Counted from the first letter of the stretch, positions 1 to 5,878 are shown. The stretch: 6,331 nt of DNA from Protofrankia sp963555915 (GCF_963555915.1 NZ_CAUVXL010000261.1:1-6331); one strand, 5' to 3'. Program-made: numbers and translations. Notes: generated from the letters alone by a model not told the origin.

Positions 1-759
1 GTGCAGCGCCCGTGCGAAGGTCGCCAGCTCACGCGCTGCCGTTGTGACCTCCGCGACACCTGTGATGGCCCACCAGCTCGGCGCGGGCCTACCCCCGGGG
101 CCGGGATCGAGTAACCGGTGACACGCCTCGCCGATAGGCGCTCCAAGCCGCAGAGCGCGTCCGACCAGGCCCAGCTCCGTGCCGAGCGGTCCGCCGACCG
201 CATCGGCGACGATTTCCAAGGCCGTCACGACCGGCGCACCGGCGGTCAGGCACGCCGCAATGAGGTCGAGGGCCAGTGGAAGGTCGCAGGCAAGGCGTTC
301 GTGGCGGCGCCGGGTATTGCGCTCGGGCACACCAGCCAACAGGCGGACCGCGGCCACGCCGAGAAAGAGGCCGATGACGATGCCCGCGGGACCACCGAAC
401 ACTACGAATGGACCGAGCCCGGCTGCGGTGCCAAGAGCGATCCGCCGAAGCACCGAGCGGCGGTCCGCGGTGGGGTGCGGACCGCCGCTCGAACCGTGGC
501 TCCAACGGTTTGCCCAACGGGCGCTCGAGCGGCGGCTGCTTTCGCTGCCGTGGTCCTGCGCCCCATCGTTGCGGCCCTTCGACATGTGCCTGGTCAGGTG
601 TGGTCGCGTCGGCGTGATGTCGGCCCGGGTCGGCGGGGTGAGCGAGCCTGCCCGGCGCCGAACCTGATCGCAGAGCGTTGTGATTCCGGCCAGCCACGAC
701 GCCGATGCCATGCTTGTAGCCGCGGCGAGAAGCATTGCCCACTGCGGCGGCCCGGTCAC
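1..759 (-). CDS. tadC: TadC-like type II secretion F-domain membrane protein (C-terminus beyond the window)
   Basis: This is the second platform protein of a Tad/Flp pilus assembly machine. It should sit in the cytoplasmic membrane, pair with TadB and couple the TadA ATPase to pilin extrusion. The minus-strand frame is open for 253 codons from a GTG at 759 and runs off the left edge. Visible parts are an N-terminal hydrophobic segment (about residues 5-30), a hydrophilic Arg/His/Ser-rich linker (about 43-105), a second hydrophobic stretch (about 106-143), then the F-domain core from about residue 155. The core contains DLPLALDLIAACLTAGAP (159-176) followed by VGGPLGTEL, a pattern typical of actinobacterial TadC. 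The C-terminal transmembrane helices are missing. The GTG start is chosen because it overlaps the tadB stop as GTGA, the coupling pattern seen along this operon; an ATG at codon 9 is an alternative. Family assignment is firm and the start fairly firm. Confidence 0.88.
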   Translation of the reverse strand, partial: MTGPPQWAMLLAAATSMASASWLAGITTLCDQVRRRAGSLTPPTRADITPTRPHLTRHMSKGRNDGAQDHGSESSRRSSARWANRWSHGSSGGPHPTADRRSVLRRIALGTAAGLGPFVVFGGPAGIVIGLFLGVAAVRLLAGVPERNTRRRHERLACDLPLALDLIAACLTAGAPVVTALEIVADAVGGPLGTELGLVGRALRLGAPIGEACHRLLDPGPGGRPAPSWWAITGVAEVTTAARELATFARALH

Positions 760-1694
760 AGTGCCACCGCCACCATCGGCTGGGCGTCGTAGCGGTACCG
801 GCCGGTCTCTCCCCGCGATCGAGCCGTCTCGGTGAGTCTGTTGATCCATGCCAGGCCGGCGAGATCGAGCATTGCGCCAACCGCGAGACAGATTGTTCCG
901 ACCGGGGTGCCGAGCAGGACATCCAATGGGGACGCGCCGATGAGGATGCCGAGCCCGATCCCGGCAAGAGGCAAGGCGGCGATCAGCCGTCCTGATGCGC
1001 GCGGTCCGGCGAGGGCTGCGGATACCTCGCCGTCCTTCTCCTGCTCGGCCCGGACCACCGCGGCGAGTCTGCTCGCCATCGGAGCAAGTGGAATACCGGC
1101 GATCTGGCTCACCCGCCAGGCGGCCGCGAGCTGGCGCAAGGTTGGCGCTTGGCAACGCTCCAGCGTGGCCGCCGGGTCTAGCCGGTGGGCAAGCCCGGTG
1201 CGCAATGCCCGAGAGTCGCTCACACGGGTACCGCGGCGCGGCGGACTCTGGCCAAAGCGCGGCCGATCCGTCTCGTTACCGAGGTCTTCGACGGCTGTGC
1301 GCAGCGCTTGCGACGGGCTTCGGCCCGCCTCAAGTTCGGTGGCGAGGGCGGCGAGCACCTCCTGTGCGTCGGCACGCTGAGCGTCGTGCCAGCGTCGTGC
1401 CGCGGCGCGTCGCATGGCTCGCTGCGCTGTCACAGCGCCGACGACGGTGACGCAGGCCACTACCGGCCCGAAACAGGCGCCGCTGAGTGCTGCCGCGGCG
1501 GCCACGATCGCCGGTGGTGCCCAGGTACGGGCTGCTGGCGGTTCCGGTAGGTCATTCACGTCCCTGCCGGACCGCCTGGTCGCCGGTGGTCTCGTCGTCG
1601 CCACCCGAACGTGCGGCGGACGCCGTCCGATCGGTCCCGAGGCGAGCGCGGCGGCAGTGGCCGCGCAGACGGTGGCCAGCATCAGCATCAGCAT
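756..1694 (-). CDS. tadB: TadB-like type II secretion F-domain membrane protein
   Basis: This is an inner-membrane platform component of a Tad pilus system, expected to contact TadA on the cytoplasmic side. The 312-residue product has a short hydrophobic N-terminus (1-19), a Pro/Arg-rich linker, a hydrophobic segment at about 60-90, a soluble F-domain at about 105-232 (including LAALATELEAGRSPSQAL and, near 186-215, LRQLAAAWRVSQIAGIPLA), and two C-terminal membrane segments at about 233-253 and 262-286. This order and length match TadB of actinobacteria. The start region reads ATG CTG ATG CTG ATG, giving three in-frame candidates at 1694, 1688 and 1682. The first overlaps tadA by 7 bases and the second forms TGATG with the tadA stop. 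No clear Shine-Dalgarno sequence precedes any of them, so initiation probably depends on ribosomes finishing tadA. The stop overlaps the tadC start. About residues 138-175 (Arg/Pro-rich) look like an insertion within the F-domain. Confidence 0.9.
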   Translation of the reverse strand: MLMLMLATVCAATAAALASGPIGRRPPHVRVATTRPPATRRSGRDVNDLPEPPAARTWAPPAIVAAAAALSGACFGPVVACVTVVGAVTAQRAMRRAAARRWHDAQRADAQEVLAALATELEAGRSPSQALRTAVEDLGNETDRPRFGQSPPRRGTRVSDSRALRTGLAHRLDPAATLERCQAPTLRQLAAAWRVSQIAGIPLAPMASRLAAVVRAEQEKDGEVSAALAGPRASGRLIAALPLAGIGLGILIGASPLDVLLGTPVGTICLAVGAMLDLAGLAWINRLTETARSRGETGRYRYDAQPMVAVAL

Positions 1695-3073
1695 CGCTGG
1701 CTGCCCGGGGCACTTTCACGAAGCATGCCGGGACGTGGACCGCCGCGTTCGGCGAGTAGTCGATCAAGGACGAGGGCGCCCGCTCCGGCCACAACCACGC
1801 TGGCTGTTGCCCCGCGTTCGGGGTTGGGTGGGGTGAGGTGATGCTGGCGTATACGCAGGGCGCCCAGGACGCGGACGAGCCCGCTCTGGTCGCGATGCAG
1901 TACGCCGATTTCAGTAAGTCTGCGCATTCCATCACGATCTCGGCTGATATGAACGACAGCCTGTACCGCCGAGGCAAGTTGGCTGTGCAGGGCCGCGCGG
2001 TCCAGCCCGGCAAGCGCGGCGAGAGCCTCCAGCCGCGCTGGGACGTCCGCCGGCGTATTAGCATGGATGGTGCTCAGGCCCCCTTCGTGGCCCGTGTTGA
2101 GCGCGACCAGAAGGTCCACGACTTCGGCGCCGCGGACCTCACCCACGACGATTCGGTCAGGTCGCATCCGCAATGCCTGACGAACCAGATCGCTCATATC
2201 GATCCCGCCGGCACCCTCGATGTTGGGTGGACGGGACTCCAGCCGCACGACGTGGGCGAGATCGACGACGAGTTCCACGGTGTCCTCAATGACCACGACA
2301 CGTTCGCCCGGGTCGACCCGACCCAGAAGCGCGGCCAACAAGGTGGTCTTTCCTGAACCCGTTCCGCCCGTGACCAGTGTTGCCAGGCGAGCGCGGACAA
2401 GCGCGTCCAGGACCTCCGCCATGGCGGGTTGTATCGTCCCGGTCGTAACAAGGTCGCCCAGTGTGAAGGGTCGCCGCCTGGGGATCCGCAGCGACAGACA
2501 CGTCCCTGCTACCGAGACCGGTGCGAGCACCGCGTGCAGGCGGGTGCCGTCACCGAGCCTCGCGTCGGCGAACGGGGTCGCCGCGTCAAGGCGCCGCCCG
2601 GTTGCCGCGGCCAGCCGGACCGCGAGGCGACGTACTGCGTCATGGTCGGCAAAGGTGACGGCGCACCGCTCGAGACCGACGCCTCGATCTATCCAGACCT
2701 CGTCTGGCCCATTGACCAGAATATCGGTTATGGACGGGTCTGCGAGCAGTGGCTCGAGTGGCCCGGCACCGACAAGCTCCGACTGGAGCGACCGGTGTAG
2801 CGCGAGCGAGCCGCTGTCGACCGGTCCGGTTTCCGCCCGGACCGCCATGGCGATGCGCGAGGACGTCAGCGTTCCGTCCGCGCTTGCCAGCCTTCGCCGA
2901 ATGCCGGCAAGGAGCGCCTCGTCCGGCTGTGTCCCGTCCGTCACACCGCAGGCAGCCGTCGTGCCCGGTGCGCGTCGGACGTGATCTGCTCCGGTTCGTT
3001 CGACCGCGATGTCGTGGACCGGATGACCCGGCGTGGCCCCCACGCTCGGGCTGCCGGCCGGATACGTGCTCAT
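1688..3073 (-). CDS. tadA: TadA/CpaF family pilus assembly and secretion ATPase
   Basis: This is the cytoplasmic hexameric ATPase that powers pilin assembly or secretion through TadB/TadC. The 461-residue product has a variable N-terminus (1-50), the N-terminal CpaF-type domain (about 85-200, with VGAGPLEPLLADPSITDILVNG and a WIDR strand), and a RecA-like core. Visible motifs are Walker A GGTGSGKTT (236-244), Asp box VVVIEDTVEL (259-268), Walker B region DRIVVGEVRG (306-315) and His box GHEGGLSTIHANTP (328-341). All catalytic motifs look intact, so an active enzyme is expected. The last 40 residues or so, after the RecA core, are low-complexity Ala/Gly/Pro/Arg and probably variable. ATG at 3073 overlaps the ssd stop as ATGA with no Shine-Dalgarno sequence upstream, which suggests coupling to ssd. 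FlhF-, VirB11- and PilT-type ATPases are less likely because of the CpaF N-terminal domain and the TadB/TadC neighbours. Confidence 0.95.
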   Translation of the reverse strand: MSTYPAGSPSVGATPGHPVHDIAVERTGADHVRRAPGTTAACGVTDGTQPDEALLAGIRRRLASADGTLTSSRIAMAVRAETGPVDSGSLALHRSLQSELVGAGPLEPLLADPSITDILVNGPDEVWIDRGVGLERCAVTFADHDAVRRLAVRLAAATGRRLDAATPFADARLGDGTRLHAVLAPVSVAGTCLSLRIPRRRPFTLGDLVTTGTIQPAMAEVLDALVRARLATLVTGGTGSGKTTLLAALLGRVDPGERVVVIEDTVELVVDLAHVVRLESRPPNIEGAGGIDMSDLVRQALRMRPDRIVVGEVRGAEVVDLLVALNTGHEGGLSTIHANTPADVPARLEALAALAGLDRAALHSQLASAVQAVVHISRDRDGMRRLTEIGVLHRDQSGLVRVLGALRIRQHHLTPPNPERGATASVVVAGAGALVLDRLLAERGGPRPGMLRESAPGSQRC

Positions 3074-4188
3074 GCGGCCACGTCCGCGTGCGCCAGATCC
3101 AGATCGTCGAGGATCCGCCCACTGACCCGGGCCAGCGAGCTCCGGCGGCGGCTACCCGGCGGTTCTCCCCGTTCCAGTCCGGTCGCGAGGCCCGAATCGT
3201 GCCTCAGCACCCCGGCAACCGGCAGCGCGAGCGCATCCGAGACCGCCTCGGCATCCAGCCGGGCCGGGCCCGGGAGCCGCACGACAATACGGACGTCCGA
3301 ACAGTGCCGGTTCGCGGTGTCGCAGATCCGGCCGGCGGCGGCGATGGCGCGGACCTCGGCCGGAACGACCACAATGATCATTTCTGCCACGTGCATCGCC
3401 ATGGCGGCGGCCTGGTCGGGAAACCGGGGAAGATCGACGACGAGCAGATCCTTACCGCGCCGGACACTGGTCAGCATCGCACTCATGACGGCCGGCGGGA
3501 TCGCGGTCGGGCTGGTTCTGTCCCAGGACAGCACGGCAAGGTCCCCGAGACAGGGCAGCGACTCGGCCAGCACCCGGCGGGACGTTCGCCCGCGGGCTGC
3601 TGCGAGGTCCGGCCAGCGCATGCCTGGTCGATCTTCAATCCCGAGAGCAAGGTCGATCCCCCCGCCGAGCGGGTCGGCGTCCACCAGCACGGTATGGAGC
3701 TCCCGGCGCACGGACGCCAGGGTCAACGCGATCGCGAGACTGGTGGCCCCTGCACCGCCTCGCCCACCGATCACGCCCACGATGGTGGCGCGGCGCTGGT
3801 CCGGTTCGGTGGCGGTGGCCAATACCTCGACAAGCCAGTTTTCCGCGTCCGGCAGGAAGGCCACATGCTCGGCGCCGAGACGTACCGCCGCCTCCCATAC
3901 GCCGCCGTCGTCGAGGTCGGAGCTCAGTAGGACCACGCCCGGACGCCGTGGCAGGCCGGCGGCCACGCACGACGCCACCCGGTCGGTGCCGACGACGACG
4001 AGCGGGGCGTTGTTCCAGTACCTGCGGGCGAGGTGGGCGTCGACTACGGCGTTCACGGTGACGCCGGCAGCCGCGGCGAGCCGGAGGATGTCGTCGAGCA
4101 GCTGTGGATCATCGGTGATGGTCAGCGGCCGGAGGCTCGGTTGGGGCTCGGGTACAGCGAGGGCGAGAACGGGCGGTGCGGACGTCAT
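3070..4188 (-). CDS. ssd: Ssd/CpaE (TadZ)-like degenerate ParA-type ATPase
   Basis: This is a septum-site-determining-protein (Ssd) homologue of the MinD/ParA superfamily, which in actinobacteria heads the tad genes and is thought to place or regulate the pilus machine at the cell pole or septum. The 372-residue product has an N-terminal receiver-like alpha/beta region (about 20-125, with a LVVVG strand and a GVVLLSS strand) and a C-terminal MinD-like domain. This carries the P-loop-like GGRGGAGATSLA (141-152), LVDADPLGGGIDLALGIE (168-185) then MRWPDL (190-195), and LLVVDLPRFPD (248-258). The two lysines of a deviant Walker A motif are replaced (Arg143, Ala148). A start at 4278 is possible, but ATG 4188 is preferred: it has GGAAGGG 7 bases upstream, it starts where family proteins begin, and the 30 extra codons would cross a long inverted repeat. 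The gene probably heads the operon and overlaps tadA by ATGA. Confidence 0.9.
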   Translation of the reverse strand: MTSAPPVLALAVPEPQPSLRPLTITDDPQLLDDILRLAAAAGVTVNAVVDAHLARRYWNNAPLVVVGTDRVASCVAAGLPRRPGVVLLSSDLDDGGVWEAAVRLGAEHVAFLPDAENWLVEVLATATEPDQRRATIVGVIGGRGGAGATSLAIALTLASVRRELHTVLVDADPLGGGIDLALGIEDRPGMRWPDLAAARGRTSRRVLAESLPCLGDLAVLSWDRTSPTAIPPAVMSAMLTSVRRGKDLLVVDLPRFPDQAAAMAMHVAEMIIVVVPAEVRAIAAAGRICDTANRHCSDVRIVVRLPGPARLDAEAVSDALALPVAGVLRHDSGLATGLERGEPPGSRRRSSLARVSGRILDDLDLAHADVAA

Positions 4189-4195
4189 GGCAGGG

Positions 4196-4202
4196 CCCTT
4201 CC
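4196..4202 (-). promoter_or_regulatory. Ribosome binding site of ssd, within a hairpin
   Basis: On the minus strand GGAAGGG lies 7 bases before the ATG at 4188 and decides the ssd start. Its GGAAG portion belongs to the arm CTTCCGTC/GACGGAAG (plus-strand 4198-4205 and 4218-4225, 12-base loop), so in the mRNA the Shine-Dalgarno sequence can pair with the sequence just upstream. The other three operon genes have no comparable site, so control here could set expression of the whole cluster. The pairing is read directly; a regulatory role is inference. Confidence 0.6.
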
Positions 4203-4238
4203 GTCGTCGGGGATGGGGACGGAAGCTCACCATGACGC

Positions 4239-4280
4239 ATATGGGGCTTGTGGAGGATTTTCCCTCCACAAGCCCCATAT
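4239..4280. repeat. Perfect 18-bp inverted repeat in the ssd leader
   Basis: Plus-strand arm ATATGGGGCTTGTGGAGG (4239-4256) is followed by a 6-base spacer (ATTTTC, 4257-4262) and its exact reverse complement (4263-4280). It lies between the probable promoter area and the ssd ribosome binding site. In RNA it would form a very stable stem-loop; as DNA it could be an extended operator. Neither side has a clear T-tract, which argues against a simple intrinsic terminator, although actinobacterial terminators often lack one. It could also be an attenuator or the remnant of a small mobile palindromic element. Confidence 0.85.
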
Positions 4281-4310
4281 ATGGTCTAATTAAGATTTAT
4301 ACCGACTTGG
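4275..4310 (-). promoter_or_regulatory. AT-rich island, probable promoter region of the ssd-tadABC operon
   Basis: A short A/T-rich stretch stands out in otherwise very GC-rich DNA. It holds the perfect 10-bp palindrome CCATATATGG (4275-4284), a TAATTA core (4287-4292) and, on the minus strand, TATAAA (4301-4296), a possible -10 element. I see no convincing -35 at the right distance, so the exact promoter is not assigned. If transcription starts near 4288, the 18-bp inverted repeat would be the first structure in the mRNA. The palindrome overlaps the outer edge of that repeat and could be a protein-binding site. Confidence 0.4.
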
Positions 4311-4327
4311 AGTGCCCGGCACGTGTG

Positions 4328-4357
4328 GTACCGCAAAGCAGGGTACGGCAAAGCAGG
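4328..4357. repeat. 15-bp tandem repeat, family A (two copies)
   Basis: GTACCGCAAAGCAGG (4328-4342) is followed directly by GTACGGCAAAGCAGG (4343-4357), with one mismatch. A degraded third unit begins with GTCCGGCA at 4358. The period equals that of the next repeat block. Confidence 0.85.
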
Positions 4358-4367
4358 GTCCGGCACG

Positions 4368-4427
4368 AGGTGCCTGGAAGGGAGGCGCCTGGAAGGGAGG
4401 CGCCTGGAAAAGAGGTGCCCGGCGACC
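4368..4427. repeat. 15-bp tandem repeat, family B (three copies plus a degraded fourth)
   Basis: Units are AGGTGCCTGGAAGGG (4368-4382), AGGCGCCTGGAAGGG (4383-4397), AGGCGCCTGGAAAAG (4398-4412) and a weaker AGGTGCCCGGCGACC (4413-4427). They follow family A in the same 15-bp register. The period is a multiple of three, so several frames stay open across it, but none has a convincing start or coding signature. I treat it as a non-coding minisatellite upstream of the ssd promoter region, possibly a set of binding sites. Confidence 0.85.
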
Positions 4428-4430
4428 GGG

Positions 4431-4468
4431 GGACGGCTCCCGTTTGGGGGGCGTCGCGGGAGCCGTCC
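4431..4468 (-). terminator. Candidate terminator: 12-bp perfect GC-rich inverted repeat
   Basis: GGACGGCTCCCG (4431-4442) and CGGGAGCCGTCC (4457-4468) are exact reverse complements around a 14-base loop. It lies about 165 bases downstream of the stop of the Fic-like gene and upstream of the ssd promoter area, a sensible place to separate two leftward transcripts. No T-tract follows directly, although CTCTTTTCC occurs about 15 bases further along on the minus strand. The repeat is certain; the terminator role is tentative. Confidence 0.45.
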
Positions 4469-4503
4469 GTGGGATCTCGCCGTCAACCGCCAGGGATCCC
4501 ACG
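4468..4503. repeat. 9-bp inverted repeat abutting the previous one
   Basis: CGTGGGATC (4468-4476) and GATCCCACG (4495-4503) are exact reverse complements around an 18-base loop. The left arm begins on the last base of the 12-bp repeat, so the two would form near-adjacent stem-loops in a transcript. They may together act as a terminator or RNA-processing signal for the Fic-like gene's 3' untranslated region. Function is not shown by the sequence. Confidence 0.5.
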
Positions 4504-4633
4504 ATTGCCGGACGAGGGTGCGGTGGGCTCGCTCGACACTGCCGATGCGTACCCTTTCCATGGCTGGCGAAACCGTCATCCGGGCGCGGCCGCGGTGTGC
4601 CTGGATGACTGATGGTCGACTGGCTGGCGCGCC

Positions 4634-5524
4634 TCAGCTGGCGCGGGTGATGGCCTCGCAGATGGCGAGGGACTCGCGGGCACCCAGCTCCACGGCCCGT
4701 GCATAGTGGATGATCCATTGACCGACGCCCTGGGCGCCCGTTCCGATGTAGGCGCGGACCGCCGCGGCATAGCTACCTGTGGCGCCGTCGGTGCACGTCT
4801 GCCCGCCGGGGATCTGCGCGGCTTCGACGTGCCCGACATCCGTGGCGGTCACGGCCTTGGGGTCCAGGCCCCGGCTGATGAGTACCAGCCGGCCGGCCCC
4901 CCGGGCGATGATCCCGTCGAAGGCACCGAACGGGCGGATGGCCAGCAGTTCGCCCTCGACGATCGCAGCCATGATGATCGCCGGTGCGGACGTCCTGGTC
5001 AGCAGCAGCTGTGTGAGCCCGTCCAGCCGGGCGGTGGCTTCGGCGGGTGTCGGTGTCGGGCCGAGGCCGAGGGGATCCGTCGGGTCGGTGTGGCTGCCTG
5101 CTACTCGTGGGCGTCCGAGGTCAGCGTCGGCGACCAGGCCGCGCGCGACGAGGACGTGCATCCGGGCGAGTGCCTGGCGGGGTGCCCGATCCCAGGTGTC
5201 GCGAAGCGTCCCCAGCTCCGCGTGGAGCCGGACCGTGCCGAGCGTCACCCTGAGCGCGTCGCTGTCGCTGTCGCCGGTCGCAAGCCGGCGATCGTGGCCA
5301 AGGTGTTCGCGCAGATCGTCCAGATCGATGTCGTGACCGTCCAGCGCTGCTGATGCGCGCGCGGTGCGCAACGATGCCTCGGCTGTCACCTTGGCGCTGT
5401 CGCGGCGCATGACCCGGTGCCGTAACAGGGTGTCCACGGACGTTCGGGCGGCGGTGACCGCGTCGGTGACGCCTGGCAGGGCGGCGAGGCGGGCCACGGG
5501 GTCCGGCCCGACTACGGCGGTCAT
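4634..5524 (-). CDS. Fic-fold protein with degenerate active site, neighbour of ssd/tad
   Basis: I infer that this belongs to an actinobacterial group encoded next to ssd/tad, often annotated loosely as oxidoreductase or Fic-family protein. The 296-residue product is largely helical. Residues 58-63 (SAALDG) resemble the inhibitory-helix motif (S/T)xxxE(G/N) of Fic proteins with Asp for Glu. Residues 197-208 (RPFGAFDGIIAR) align with the Fic motif HxFx(D/E)GNGRxxR: the catalytic His is Arg, Asn is Asp and the first Arg is Ile, while Phe199, Gly204 and Arg208 remain. AMP-transfer activity is therefore unlikely; a regulatory or scaffold role is inference. The C-terminus (about 268-292, with HYARAVELGARESLAICEA) is well formed. 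ATG 5524 is chosen because the family-like sequence begins there; the upstream 60-codon extension to 5704 is Pro/Cys-rich and not protein-like. The Shine-Dalgarno sequence is weak. No membrane segment is evident. It probably has its own promoter and terminator, apart from ssd. Confidence 0.8.
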   Translation of the reverse strand: MTAVVGPDPVARLAALPGVTDAVTAARTSVDTLLRHRVMRRDSAKVTAEASLRTARASAALDGHDIDLDDLREHLGHDRRLATGDSDSDALRVTLGTVRLHAELGTLRDTWDRAPRQALARMHVLVARGLVADADLGRPRVAGSHTDPTDPLGLGPTPTPAEATARLDGLTQLLLTRTSAPAIIMAAIVEGELLAIRPFGAFDGIIARGAGRLVLISRGLDPKAVTATDVGHVEAAQIPGGQTCTDGATGSYAAAVRAYIGTGAQGVGQWIIHYARAVELGARESLAICEAITRAS

Positions 5525-5544
5525 TGCCGGTACGCTACCGCCTA

Positions 5545-5577
5545 CCCGCCCCGTGGATGGCGCCCGCCCCATGGATG
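5545..5577. repeat. Direct repeat upstream of the Fic-like gene
   Basis: CCCGCCCCGTGGATG (5545-5559) recurs as CCCGCCCCATGGATG (5563-5577), one mismatch, 18 bases apart start to start. The pair sits 21-53 bases upstream of the ATG at 5524, where a promoter or regulator-binding site would be expected. A binding role is inference. Confidence 0.6.
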
Positions 5578-5727
5578 AGCAGCAGGGCCATGGCAGGCAC
5601 GGTGGGTCTCCGGCTGGGTGGGAAGGCCCATGGTCGGTGGTCGATGCGGTGGACATCCGGTGACCGTTGCGCAAGCGGGCGAACGCAATCTCGTCACGGT
5701 CCATCTGTCACACTGGCGGCGTCCGAA

Positions 5728-5751
5728 GGTCCGGGAGAAATTGCCCGGACC
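5728..5751. repeat. 8-bp inverted repeat with AT-rich centre
   Basis: GGTCCGGG (5728-5735) and CCCGGACC (5744-5751) flank AGAAATTG. The symmetrical layout with an A/T-rich spacer resembles a dimeric repressor operator, about 200 bases upstream of the Fic-like start. It could equally be a chance palindrome in GC-rich DNA. Confidence 0.4.
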
Positions 5752-5878
5752 GGCCAGGTATGCGCATCACAGCGCGTCTGGGCGGCGGACAAGCTCTGGA
5801 CGCGGGACACTTCGCAAGAGGGGTCCGCGGCGGGTGATACGGGATTGTCGTACCCCACCCGATCAAAGGATGACATGA

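Noticed and set aside
89..967. Minus-strand 292-codon open frame across the tadB/tadC junction
   Set aside because: It overlaps both tadB and tadC in another frame, is Arg/Pro/Gly-rich and lacks domain features. The TadC frame through 1-759 gives a clear F-domain.
2749..3930. Plus-strand 393-codon open frame antisense to ssd and tadA
   Set aside because: It has the composition of an antisense shadow (Arg/Gly/His-rich), no motifs and conflicts with confident genes.
4189..4278. 30-codon N-terminal extension of ssd
   Set aside because: It would begin inside the 18-bp inverted repeat, has no ribosome binding site and reads as non-family sequence. The ATG at 4188 has a good site.
4239..4280. CRISPR repeat or tRNA-like element
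   Set aside because: There is a single palindrome only, with no spaced repeat series and no cloverleaf.
4312..4608. Plus-strand GTG-initiated frame with GTAKQ and GAWKG repeats
   Set aside because: The pattern arises from the 15-bp tandem repeats. There is no correctly spaced ribosome binding site, and the rest of the product is low complexity.
2981..4612. Plus-strand 543-codon open frame antisense to ssd
   Set aside because: It is a shadow of high-GC codon bias on the opposite strand. Its product is Ser/Arg/Pro-rich low complexity, while the minus strand encodes clear Ssd and TadA.
4628..4645. 6-bp inverted repeat CGCGCC/GGCGCG across the Fic-like stop codon
   Set aside because: It is too short to be meaningful in GC-rich DNA and overlaps the end of the coding region.
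4290..4718. Minus-strand frame with repeated PPFQA units
   Set aside because: It begins inside the Fic-like gene in another frame, and its repeats are the same 15-bp units. No start signal was seen.
5525..5704. 60-codon N-terminal extension of the Fic-like protein
   Set aside because: It is Pro/Cys/Gly-rich with no family resemblance, and the conserved-looking sequence begins at 5524.
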